This document shows positions 7,747 to 15,049 of a DNA stretch of 52,984 nucleotides, piece after piece. Where the stretch lies: positions 1 to 52,984 of the forward strand of contig JAIBBD010000008.1 in NCBI GenBank assembly GCA_019694855.1, read 5' to 3'. The notes under the pieces were generated by a model. The model was not told the origin of the DNA, did not search any database, and was given only the letters and a program-made list of their open reading frames with translations. Position 1 is the stretch's first letter, and the number at the start of each line of letters is the position of its first letter. The translations under genes were made by a program, and so were the position numbers. The DNA comes from Dehalococcoidia bacterium (GTDB taxonomy: Bacteria; Chloroflexota; Dehalococcoidia; UBA2979).

Positions 7747-8226
7747 TCAGCGGCCGAGTCCGCCGGCAGACGACAGCTTCGGCGCGCAGTACAGCGGCCA
7801 GGGAGCCTCGGTAAAGCGCCACTGGCCCTCGATTTGCTGGAGTTCAAAGGTAAGGCTCTGTTTCGGGTCGCTCGTGCCGAAGGGAGCGTTACCGAACGTC
7901 TCCGATAGGCCAACGCGCACCGTGGCACGGTCGCCGTCGACGCGCACCTCATCCAGCGTCGCGCGGATGGACGAGCTGCCGCGCTGCGTGATTTCTTCGC
8001 GAGGGAACGACGCGCATCGAGCCGAAAGCGAGGGGGCCAGGTAGGAGAAGGCCTCGGTGGCGTCGTGATCCTCGACGGCCTTCAAGTAAAGCTGCACCGT
8101 CCGCTCGGGTGTCCCCGCGGGCAGCTCGTCCTCGCCCGAGCGGAGCGAGGCGATCAGCGCCGCTGCGCCCACCGCGATCACGAGGAGTGCGGCCATGACG
8201 AGGAGCGAGAGCGTAGACCGTGACAC
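7747..8226 (-). CDS. Membrane-anchored protein with NTF2-like/DUF4878-type extracytoplasmic domain
   Basis: A 159-residue protein: one N-terminal helix (about residues 6-27), then about 120 exported residues. The segment TPERTVQLYLKAVEDHDATEAFSYLAPSL (residues about 39-67; here cited only by ends TPERT and APSL) reads like the start of an NTF2-like domain. The C-terminal half has the strand pattern ending EGQWRFTEAPWPLYC. Such domains often act as lumenal partners or receptor parts. Its stop abuts the GTG of the DUF5671 gene, so they form a two-gene operon. The divergent promoter region upstream contains the dyad at 8318-8333. Confidence 0.7.
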   Translation of the reverse strand: MSRSTLSLLVMAALLVIAVGAAALIASLRSGEDELPAGTPERTVQLYLKAVEDHDATEAFSYLAPSLSARCASFPREEITQRGSSSIRATLDEVRVDGDRATVRVGLSETFGNAPFGTSDPKQSLTFELQQIEGQWRFTEAPWPLYCAPKLSSAGGLGR

Positions 8227-8317
8227 GGATGACTCCCCACACTCAACCGGCAGACCGCTCCTGCTCAGGATTCATCAGTGCGCGAGAGCGCGCCAGAGCC
8301 CCTGTGAAGGACATCGA

Positions 8318-8333
8318 GGTGACGTTTGTCACC
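8318..8333. promoter_or_regulatory. Palindrome GGTGAC-GTTT-GTCACC, candidate operator
   Basis: Six-base perfect arms at 8318-8323 and 8328-8333 with a 4-base spacer, in the 245-base region between the DUF5671 operon (minus) and the PAS-protein/cation-ATPase genes (plus). The core GTGAC-N4-GTCAC differs by one base from the two GGGAC-N4-GTCAC sites upstream of the DevR/DosR-like regulator gene. It also fits a CRP/FNR-type half-site pair (GTGA-N6-TCAC), so the binding protein is not certain. Confidence 0.5.
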
Positions 8334-8471
8334 CTCCGGCGTCGGCGATGGCAGTCCCGAACGGTCGATGACCTTCGGCCCTCCGGCGGTCCAAGGGCGC
8401 AGACCTACAGTGAATCCACGCGGAATGATTCGGCGTATCAACATGAGAGTTCAAGGCGTCGGCGGGACATC

Positions 8472-9116
8472 GTGACTGGGCAGGGTTCGCCGGCAGCCAA
8501 TACCGCTCTGCTCGAGGCGATCGTAGAGTCCGCCCCCGACGGAATCCTCGTCGTAGACTCTGACGCACGGATTCACCTCGCGAACCGGCAAGCGGAAACG
8601 CTATTCCAGTACCCCCGTGACCAGCTCATTGGCGAGCCCCTGCACCGGCTGCTGCCGGCTCGCTACCACGCCAGCCACCTTCGAGCGGTGGATGCGTTTG
8701 GCCGCCAGCCCACGATGCGTCCCATGGGCTCCGGCCTGCACATCGTCGCGCAACGCCGTGACGGCACGGAGTTCGCCGCCGACATTGCTCTCAGCCCGGT
8801 GACGACCCCCACTGGCTCCTTCGTCATCGCGTCCGTGCGCGACGTCTCGAGTCACCAGCTTCTGCAGCAGGAGCATCAGCAGCTTTCCGACCGCGTGCGC
8901 GTGCACTCGGAGCGGGAGCGGGCGGCACTGGGCCTGCAGGACTCGCTCATCCAGGTTTCGTATGGCGTAGGCCTCAACCTCATGAAGGCGAAGGAGCTCG
9001 TCGGCGGGTCGAGCTCCGACGCTGGGCAGGTGCTCGACGAGGCAATCGAGGAGTTGAACAACCTGATCCTCCGGGTGCGGCGGCTAATCCTCGACATCTC
9101 CGGGGCCGTCGAATAG
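8472..9116 (+). CDS. PAS protein with degenerate HisKA_3 helix and no ATPase domain
   Basis: A 214-residue soluble protein. A PAS domain (about 13-125) is followed by a coiled-coil and a helical region (about 128-212). That region aligns with the dimerisation helices of the intact kinase at 13880-14905: RERAALGLQDSLIQVSYGVGL here versus RERIARDLHDGVMQSIYAVGL there. The phospho-acceptor His is Gln156 in this protein, and it ends where an ATPase domain would begin. It therefore cannot act as a normal kinase; it may be a sensor that heterodimerises with the intact kinase. The start is taken as the GTG at 8472, matching the paralogue's start; longer frames look non-coding. The P2-type ATPase follows after 10 bases. 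Confidence 0.78.
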   Translation: MTGQGSPAANTALLEAIVESAPDGILVVDSDARIHLANRQAETLFQYPRDQLIGEPLHRLLPARYHASHLRAVDAFGRQPTMRPMGSGLHIVAQRRDGTEFAADIALSPVTTPTGSFVIASVRDVSSHQLLQQEHQQLSDRVRVHSERERAALGLQDSLIQVSYGVGLNLMKAKELVGGSSSDAGQVLDEAIEELNNLILRVRRLILDISGAVE

Positions 9117-9126
9117 CTCGTCTCCC

Positions 9127-11799
9127 ATGCGCCCGGCGTATCGTCGAGCGATGAGCAAGCGCGAGCTCGGCTCCGAGGATTCCCACCGGCAGGCAGCGCC
9201 GGAGGGCCTGCCGGACCCTCGCAGCCTCGCCCCCAAGCTCGCGGGGTTGAGCCCTGCGGACCGTTTTCGCCGGCTGGACTCGACGCCAAGCGGGCTGTCC
9301 TCAGGGGAGGTAAGGGCTCGCCGCGAGCGTGACGGCTGGAACGACCCCGTGGCGCCAGCGGCGCGGCATCGCCTCGTGCCGCTGCTGCGCAACTTCACGC
9401 ACACCCTCGCGCTGCTGCTGTGGTTCGCGGCCGGGCTCGCGCTCGCGGCGCGCATCTACGAACTGGCGTTTGCCGTCGTCGCCGTGATCGCGGTGAACGG
9501 CGTGTTCGCAGCGGCGCAGGAGTATCGCGCCGAGCAGGTCGTCGAGGGCCTGATGCGGCGGGTCGCCGTGCGCTCACGCGTGCTCCGAGACGGGACATGG
9601 CAGGTGCTGCCGGCGCGCGACCTCGTGCGCGGCGACGTGGTGGCGCTGGCGGCGGGGGACATCGTGCCGGCCGACGGCGTGCTCGTCGAGGGCGACGAAG
9701 TGACGCTCGACCTCTCGATGATCACGGGCGAGACCGTCCCGGTCGGGCGGACGCCTGAAGTCGCCCCCGCGGAGCCCGAGGCGCACGTGAGCGAGGTGCC
9801 GGCGATCGCGCCAGCGGGCGCTGCCGTCGTCACCGGGTCAGCAACCGCGCTGGTTTGGGCGACCGGGCCAACGAGCACCCTCGGGCAGATCGCGTCGCTC
9901 GTCGAAAGTGTGCAGCGAGGCGAGTCGACCCTCGAGCGGCAGGTGCGCGCGTTGTCCTGGACGACCGCCGTGATCGCCGTGCTCACCGGGACGGGGACGC
10001 TTGCCCTCGCCACAGCGTTCACGGACACGTCATTCGTGTCGGCGCTCACCTTTGCGACGGGCGTCATCGTGGCGCTCGTGCCGGAGGGCATGCTGCCCAC
10101 CCTGAGTGTGGCGCTTGCGATCGGCGCGCGGCGGATGGCCGAACGCGGCGCCGCGGTACGTCGGCTCGCGGCGGTTGAGATCGTCGGGTCCGCGACGGTC
10201 ATCTGCACGGACAAGACCGGCACCCTGACGGAGAACGTCCTGTCCGTCCTCGGCGTGGACGGGGTCGATGGGCAGGCGGTCCGCGCCAGCACCCGCGCGG
10301 GCCTGGCGGCCGGCCTGTGCAACAACGCACGCATCGAGGGCGATGGACGCTTCACCGGCGACCCGATCGACGTGGCGCTGGCCGAATGGATGAGGGTGGG
10401 CGGCGTGGACCTCGAAGCGCTGCGTGCGCGATCGCCGCGGCTCAGCGAGACGCCCTTCGATGCTCACCTCCGCTTGATGACGACCACCCATCTCGTCGAC
10501 GGGCACGCCACCGAGTTCATCAAGGGCGCGCCCGAGGCGGTGCTGGCCACACTGGAGACCGAACCCACCCCGGCGCTTCGGGCCGCGCTCGACGCGGCCG
10601 CCGAGGCGGGCGAGCGCGTGCTCCTCCTGGCGAGCCGGCCGGAGGGCTCTCCCGCACACATCGAGGGGTTAGTGCGCTTCTTTGACCCACCGCGCCACGA
10701 AGTGCCGGGAGCGATCGCGGCCTGCCGGGCCGCAGGCATCGGCGTGGTGATGCTCACGGGAGACCATCCGGCGACCGCGCGCTTTGTGGCGTCGCAGGTC
10801 GGGCTCGAGGGCGACGGAGGCCTTCCCGTGATCGAGGGCGCGACCCTCGACCGGATGGGCGACCAGGCGGTGATGCGTGTGCTGCGCGGGAACGCGATCT
10901 TCGCGCGCATTCATCCGGAGCAGAAGTTGCGCATCGTCAGACTGCTGCGTCAGTCGGGCGCAGTTGTGGTGGTGACAGGAGACGGCATCAACGACGCCCC
11001 CGCGCTGCGCGCCGCCGACGTCGGCGTCGCCATGGGCCGGCGAGGCACCGAGGTGGCCAAGCAGGCGGCGGACATCGTGCTCGCCGACGACAACTTCGCC
11101 ACCCTCGTCGCGGCGATCGAGGAGGGGCGCTCCCTGAAGCGGAACATCCGGCGCTTCGTGAGCTACGTGTTCACGAGCAACGTCGCCGAGGTGATGCCGT
11201 TCCTCTGCTACGTCTTCCTGCAGGTGCCGCTGCCGCTGGCAGTGATCCAGGCGCTCGCCATCGACGTGGGGACGGACCTTGCGCCCGCGCTGGCGCTCGG
11301 TGCGGAACCACCGGCGGCAGCCACCATGCAGTCGCCGCCGGAATTGCCGGGCCGGCCCCTGATGACGCGGCGGCTCGCGACGCGAACCTTCCTCGTGTTT
11401 GGCCTCATCGAGGCGGCCCTCGGGCTGGCCGCCTACCTCGCGTTCTACGCGCACGCTGGCTGGCGCCCGTTCGCGGACCTCGATGACCTGCTCGTGCACG
11501 AGGCGTCCACGCTGACCTTCCTTGGCATCGTGGGCGGACAGGTCGGATGCCTGTTCGCACAACGGGACGGCTCGTTGCGGCGGCGCCTGTCGTTCCGCTC
11601 GAACCGGCTGCTCGGGATCGGGCTCGCCTCGGAGCTGCTGCTGGCCCCCGTGCTTGTCTACGTCCCCGGCCTCAACCAGACGTTCCAGATGGCGCCGGTG
11701 CCGCCGCCATGGCTGCTCGCTATCCCCGTCTGCGCTATCGCGTTTCTCGGATTCGATCTCCTGCGCCGGTCCATCGAGGGGCGCGCCGAGGAGGGATAG
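9127..11799 (+). CDS. P2-type cation-transporting ATPase (Ca2+/Na+-pump like)
   Basis: An 890-residue complete P-type ATPase. Marks are an N-terminal cation-ATPase domain, the TGE loop (200-202), helix 4 with VPEGM (about 318-322) as in P2 pumps, phosphorylated Asp362 in DKTGTLTEN, the TGD loop, and the hinge GDGINDAP from 618. Four or more C-terminal helices follow. There are no CPC or HP signatures of heavy-metal pumps, so a Ca2+, Na+/K+ or Mg2+-like substrate is likelier. ATG 9127 and ATG 9151 are both possible starts; neither has a strong ribosome site. It follows the PAS protein by 10 bases and precedes a universal stress protein. This combination recalls the ctpF and stress-protein members of the mycobacterial DosR regulon. 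Confidence 0.92.
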   Translation: MRPAYRRAMSKRELGSEDSHRQAAPEGLPDPRSLAPKLAGLSPADRFRRLDSTPSGLSSGEVRARRERDGWNDPVAPAARHRLVPLLRNFTHTLALLLWFAAGLALAARIYELAFAVVAVIAVNGVFAAAQEYRAEQVVEGLMRRVAVRSRVLRDGTWQVLPARDLVRGDVVALAAGDIVPADGVLVEGDEVTLDLSMITGETVPVGRTPEVAPAEPEAHVSEVPAIAPAGAAVVTGSATALVWATGPTSTLGQIASLVESVQRGESTLERQVRALSWTTAVIAVLTGTGTLALATAFTDTSFVSALTFATGVIVALVPEGMLPTLSVALAIGARRMAERGAAVRRLAAVEIVGSATVICTDKTGTLTENVLSVLGVDGVDGQAVRASTRAGLAAGLCNNARIEGDGRFTGDPIDVALAEWMRVGGVDLEALRARSPRLSETPFDAHLRLMTTTHLVDGHATEFIKGAPEAVLATLETEPTPALRAALDAAAEAGERVLLLASRPEGSPAHIEGLVRFFDPPRHEVPGAIAACRAAGIGVVMLTGDHPATARFVASQVGLEGDGGLPVIEGATLDRMGDQAVMRVLRGNAIFARIHPEQKLRIVRLLRQSGAVVVVTGDGINDAPALRAADVGVAMGRRGTEVAKQAADIVLADDNFATLVAAIEEGRSLKRNIRRFVSYVFTSNVAEVMPFLCYVFLQVPLPLAVIQALAIDVGTDLAPALALGAEPPAAATMQSPPELPGRPLMTRRLATRTFLVFGLIEAALGLAAYLAFYAHAGWRPFADLDDLLVHEASTLTFLGIVGGQVGCLFAQRDGSLRRRLSFRSNRLLGIGLASELLLAPVLVYVPGLNQTFQMAPVPPPWLLAIPVCAIAFLGFDLLRRSIEGRAEEG

Positions 11800-11823
11800 C
11801 GCGGGACGCATCCCGAGGGCCGG

Positions 11824-11837
11824 GGGACGTTCGGCGG
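11824..11837 (+). promoter_or_regulatory. Degenerate GGGAC-GTTC-G site upstream of stress-protein gene
   Basis: GGGACGTTCG at 11824-11833 is identical to the first ten bases of the site at 32268, but the second half-site decays (GCGG instead of TCAC). It lies about 60 bases before the universal stress protein start. Weak on its own. Confidence 0.25.
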
Positions 11838-11895
11838 TGCGAGCCGCTCGGTCGAGCGCGATGATGGCAACTGCGGACGGGAGAGGAGTGAGTGC

Positions 11896-12369
11896 ATGTA
11901 CCGGAAGATCCTGATGACCCACGACGGCTCAGAGCTGGCGTCCGAGGCGGTCGCTCATGTGGTGGAGCTGGCCCGCCTCGGGCAGTCCGAGGTCCTCTTG
12001 CTGCGCGTCACGGACACGCCGGGACAGACCCTGACGCGCCTCGGCGGCGGGTGGGCAGCGGCTGGTGAGGTCGCGGCCGAGGCGGCGGTTGAAGAGACGC
12101 AGCGACACGACACGGAGGCCGTGGCGCAGCTGTCGGATCTACGCGAACAGCTGCACGCTCGCGGCGTCGAGCGCGTGTCGATCGAAGTCGTCGAGGGAGC
12201 CCCCGGACCCGCGATCATTGAGGTCGCCGCACAGCAGGGCTGTGACCTCATCGTGATGGCGACGCACGGACGATCCGGACTCGGCCGAGCGGTGCTGGGA
12301 TCGGTGGCGGACCACGTGATCCGCCACTCCTCGATCCCGGTGCTGCTGGTGCGGCCGGCCTCCGCCTAG
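11896..12369 (+). CDS. Universal stress protein (UspA family)
   Basis: A 157-residue single USP domain. It opens with MYRKILMTHDGSELA, and near the C-terminus has the nucleotide-binding pattern ATHGRSGLGRAVLGSVADHV (THG, nine residues, GS), followed by the PVLLVRP strand. This pattern predicts an ATP-binding USP. A purine-rich ribosome site (GGAGAGGAG) precedes the ATG. Its TAG shares the 4-base palindrome CTAG (12366-12369) with the stop of the convergent USP gene, so the two genes end on the same bases with no terminator between. It is probably co-expressed with the cation ATPase 96 bases upstream. Confidence 0.93.
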   Translation: MYRKILMTHDGSELASEAVAHVVELARLGQSEVLLLRVTDTPGQTLTRLGGGWAAAGEVAAEAAVEETQRHDTEAVAQLSDLREQLHARGVERVSIEVVEGAPGPAIIEVAAQQGCDLIVMATHGRSGLGRAVLGSVADHVIRHSSIPVLLVRPASA

Positions 12370-12851
12370 CCGGAGCGCGAACCCGCGAGGATCAGCGCGC
12401 GGTTTCCCGCGTGGCGGAGCACGTACTCGGCGACCGACCCGACGACGTCGCGGCCAAGGCCGCCGTGCCCGCGAGTCGCCATCACGATGGCGTCCACGTC
12501 GTGGCGGTCGGCCGCGTCGAGGATGGCGTTGCCAGGTACCCCTTCACCGACCTCGGTCGTGACGGCGGCGCCGACGGCGCGGAGTTGCTCGGCGGCGGCT
12601 TCGAGTTCCTCGTGGGCGCGGTCACGCTGCATGAAATGCTGGCTCTCGGCGAGTTCGGCGATCGCCTCGGGGCGGCCGCCTGTGAACTCAAACGACTCGC
12701 CAATGAACCGGTTACGCAACGCCGCGACCGTGTCGATCGCCTGGAACACGACGACCTCGGTGCTCGAGCCCTGGACGAGCGCGATGGCCTGCGGGATCGC
12801 TGAACGGGACAGCTCGGAACCATCCAGCGTCAGCATGATGCGTCGATACAT
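12366..12851 (-). CDS. Universal stress protein (UspA family)
   Basis: A 161-residue USP. It opens MYRRIMLTLDGSELS, has a longer central insertion than its neighbours (about residues 45-75), and the binding loop ATRGHGGLGRDVVGS (TRG, nine residues, GS). The start at 12851 has the ribosome site AAGGAGGA just upstream; the seven extra residues up to 12872 do not. It is the last gene of a minus-strand run (PAS kinase, GyrI-like, small Trp-rich protein, USP). Its sequence is clearly different from the convergent USP, so they are not a recent duplication. Confidence 0.93.
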   Translation of the reverse strand: MYRRIMLTLDGSELSRSAIPQAIALVQGSSTEVVVFQAIDTVAALRNRFIGESFEFTGGRPEAIAELAESQHFMQRDRAHEELEAAAEQLRAVGAAVTTEVGEGVPGNAILDAADRHDVDAIVMATRGHGGLGRDVVGSVAEYVLRHAGNRALILAGSRSG

Positions 12852-12911
12852 CCGATCCTCCTTCGACTGCAACGAGATCGTGCAGCCCTCGGCAGCGGCC
12901 GGGCAGGTGCA

Positions 12912-12936
12912 TTCGTCATGCCTCGAGGATGACGAA
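12912..12936. promoter_or_regulatory. 8-base inverted repeat between small gene and USP gene
   Basis: TTCGTCAT at 12912-12919 and ATGACGAA at 12929-12936 are perfect complements around a 9-base centre that holds the palindrome CCTCGAGG. It lies after the stop of the 64-residue gene and 61 bases before the USP start. Either a weak terminator/processing hairpin or an operator. Confidence 0.35.
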
Positions 12937-12941
12937 CGGCG

Positions 12942-13136
12942 TCAGCGGCGGCGGCGGGAGCCACGGGCGGGGCCGGCGAATAACGAACCGGCGCCAATCA
13001 GGAAGCCGAACTGGTACCAGCCAGAGTCGCGGCCGACGTTGTAGACCGGGAACCGCTCCCACCAGTGGAAGGCGTGCGCAATGAGCAGCGGCCAGGCCGT
13101 CAGGCCGTTCCAGAAACCCCAGAGGAAATCGCCCAT
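12942..13136 (-). CDS. Small Trp-rich protein with membrane segments, conserved-looking
   Basis: A 64-residue protein. It starts MGDFLWGFWNGLTAWPLL, has a central HAFHWWERFPVYNV stretch, then a hydrophobic helix (YQFGFLIGAGSLF) and a basic tail. Small proteins of this pattern, ending in a GAGS-type helix, occur widely in bacteria as I recall, but have no assigned role. A strong ribosome site (GGAAGGAGAG) precedes the ATG at 13136 and lies inside the end of the GyrI-like gene, which overlaps it by 37 bases. That overlap suggests coupled translation. Conserved Trp and aromatic residues at the membrane surface are the main visible feature. Confidence 0.75.
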   Translation of the reverse strand: MGDFLWGFWNGLTAWPLLIAHAFHWWERFPVYNVGRDSGWYQFGFLIGAGSLFAGPARGSRRRR

Positions 13137-13786
13137 GCCTGCTCTCCTTCCGACGGCGCCCACACGTTCTCACGTGCGCAAACAGGCTGCCGAAGGATCG
13201 TCTTTATGCGCTCGGGGGCGGTGCGGTTGGGGTCACTCAGGTAGATCTCGTGGTGGCGGCCGGCCGGCGCCAGGCACTGCGCTGCGATGAAGGCCTTCAG
13301 GGCGTCGACCGCCGGGGCCTCCGTTGAGTACGGCCCGATGTGCATCACCTGGGCACAGCGGCCCTCGGCCAGGTCTTCGAGGCGGAGCCGTTCGAGCAGC
13401 GAGCCGCGCGCCTTCGCCGCAACCTGCGCCCGCACGACCTCGACGTGCGCGGCCGTTACCTGCTCGGGCTGCCGGATCATCAACGTCCAGGTCCAGTCCG
13501 CGGGGCGGCCGGGGTCGAAGGCCGGGCTGCCGCGGGATGACCAGAGCCCCTCGAGGGGCGCGACAATCCAGTCGAGGCCAAGCGTCCGCTTCAGGCTGAA
13601 CTTCAGGCTGTACGAGGCTGTGTAGAGGAGACTCACGGCCGCGTCGAAGTCGGGTGAGCCTGTCGCGGGGCCGCAACCGTCGACCATGAGGAACTTGAAC
13701 CTCGGGACGTCGACCAGCACCGGGTGGCGCGGCGGCGCATACAGCTCTCTGGCCTCGCGCTTGAAGTCGATCTTGCAGAGATCCAC
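13100..13786 (-). CDS. GyrI-like small-molecule-binding domain protein
   Basis: A 228-residue soluble protein of the stand-alone GyrI-like type (AraC effector-binding fold without a DNA-binding domain). Visible marks are PVLVDVPRFKFLMVDGCG near residue 22 and a central SYSLKF segment, with later strands VMHIGPYSTEAPAVDALKAF and a C-terminal HHEIYLSDP, which is the typical final strand of this fold. The start is a GTG at 13786 with a strong AGAGGAGG site; the longer frame to 13813 lacks one. It sits between the PAS kinase gene (93 bases upstream) and the small Trp-rich gene. Members sequester or sense cationic ligands; the ligand here is unknown. Confidence 0.82.
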   Translation of the reverse strand: MDLCKIDFKREARELYAPPRHPVLVDVPRFKFLMVDGCGPATGSPDFDAAVSLLYTASYSLKFSLKRTLGLDWIVAPLEGLWSSRGSPAFDPGRPADWTWTLMIRQPEQVTAAHVEVVRAQVAAKARGSLLERLRLEDLAEGRCAQVMHIGPYSTEAPAVDALKAFIAAQCLAPAGRHHEIYLSDPNRTAPERIKTILRQPVCARENVWAPSEGEQAWAISSGVSGTA

Positions 13787-13879
13787 GTTGGCCTCCTCTG
13801 CGCGCGCGATCAAGGTGCGCGCCCGCGTCGGGCACGGAAGGTGCCATAGGTCACGAGGGAATCGGGACTCGGCGGGCGG

Positions 13880-14905
13880 TCAGGCGGAGGCGGGCGCCTC
13901 GAGGGGCACGTGGACGAGCACGGCGGTGCCGGAGCCCGGTTCGCTCCGGAGCTCGATCGACCCGCCCAACGACGCGACACGGTCGCGCATGTTGCGCAGG
14001 CCCATGTGCCCCCGCTCGACGGCCGCGCCGGTATCGAACCCGCAGCCGTCGTCGCGCACCTCGAGCAGGACGCCATCCGCAGCGGTGGTGAGCGCGACGC
14101 TGGCGTGGTGGGCGCCCGAGTGCTTGCGCACGTTCGTCAGCGCCTCGCGGGCGAGGTGATAGACGGCCTGGGTCAACGCGTCGCTCAGACTCGGGAGGTC
14201 GTCGGCAACGTCCAGGGCGACCTCGAGGTCAGATCCGGCGTGGGTTTCCGCGATCACCTCGCGCAGCAACGTAGTGACGTCCGAATCGAGCCGTTCGAGC
14301 GACAGCCCCATGACGTAGCGGCGGATGTCGTCGATGACCTGGCGCAGCTCCCCAACCGCCTCGTCAAGAGCGGGGACGGCCTCGGGCGCGGCGGCCTCGA
14401 GCGTCGTGCGCGTTTCGATGAGGCTGAGGCCAACGGCATAGATCGATTGCATGACGCCGTCGTGCAGGTCTCGGGCGATGCGTTCGCGGTCCCGCTGCAG
14501 TTCGGCCTGGGCCACGAGCTGACGGCGTTCCTCCTCGAGCGCCCGACGCTCAGTCATGTCCCGCACGATCGCGGTGACGTAGACGCCTTCTTCAGTAGGA
14601 ATGGAACCGAGGCTAATCTCGACGGGCAGTTCGCTGCCGTCGCTGCGCTCGGCGAACAGCTCGAGGCCGGTGCCCATCGGCCTCGCGACGGGGTGCGCAT
14701 GATAGGCCGCCTGGTGCTGGTGATGCGTAGCGCGGAAACGCGCCGGCACCAGCTCGTCGACCGTGCGGCCGACGAGTTCGTCCGCCTGGTAGCCGAAGAG
14801 ACGCTCAGCCTGGCCGTTCACGAACACGATCCGGCCGCTTGGGTGGACGAGGAGGATGCCGTCCGGGGCGAGGTCAACCAGGGCCTGAAGCAGGACGCTA
14901 TCCAC
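13880..14905 (-). CDS. PAS sensor histidine kinase, NarL/DevS class (HisKA_3)
   Basis: A 341-residue soluble kinase. The PAS domain spans about 5-118; a coiled-coil linker (120-140) follows. The HisKA_3 domain has phospho-acceptor His148 in DLHDGVMQ. The ATPase domain has the N box around Asn258 (EALTNVRKH), Asp286 (DDGCGF) and the MGLRNM lid. There are no membrane segments. Tandem His61/His62 in the PAS domain fall where FixL-type PAS domains hold the haem-ligating His, so gas or redox sensing is possible but unproven. The start is a GTG at 14905; longer frames run into the divergent CoA-transferase promoter. Its natural partner would be a LuxR/NarL-type regulator, and the only one in the window is at 32445. 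Confidence 0.9.
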   Translation of the reverse strand: MDSVLLQALVDLAPDGILLVHPSGRIVFVNGQAERLFGYQADELVGRTVDELVPARFRATHHQHQAAYHAHPVARPMGTGLELFAERSDGSELPVEISLGSIPTEEGVYVTAIVRDMTERRALEEERRQLVAQAELQRDRERIARDLHDGVMQSIYAVGLSLIETRTTLEAAAPEAVPALDEAVGELRQVIDDIRRYVMGLSLERLDSDVTTLLREVIAETHAGSDLEVALDVADDLPSLSDALTQAVYHLAREALTNVRKHSGAHHASVALTTAADGVLLEVRDDGCGFDTGAAVERGHMGLRNMRDRVASLGGSIELRSEPGSGTAVLVHVPLEAPASA

Positions 14906-15049
14906 GATGGCGGTTCCCGGTGTGCAGTTGCCCGATGGTGCTCTGCCACGAGTGTACCGGCTGCCGACGGCAAGCACCCGGCGTCTCCGCGGCGGCTCGT
15001 GTAGGGTGTGCGCGGAGAGCTTGCCCCGCCGAGGAAAGGCCACCGTGCC

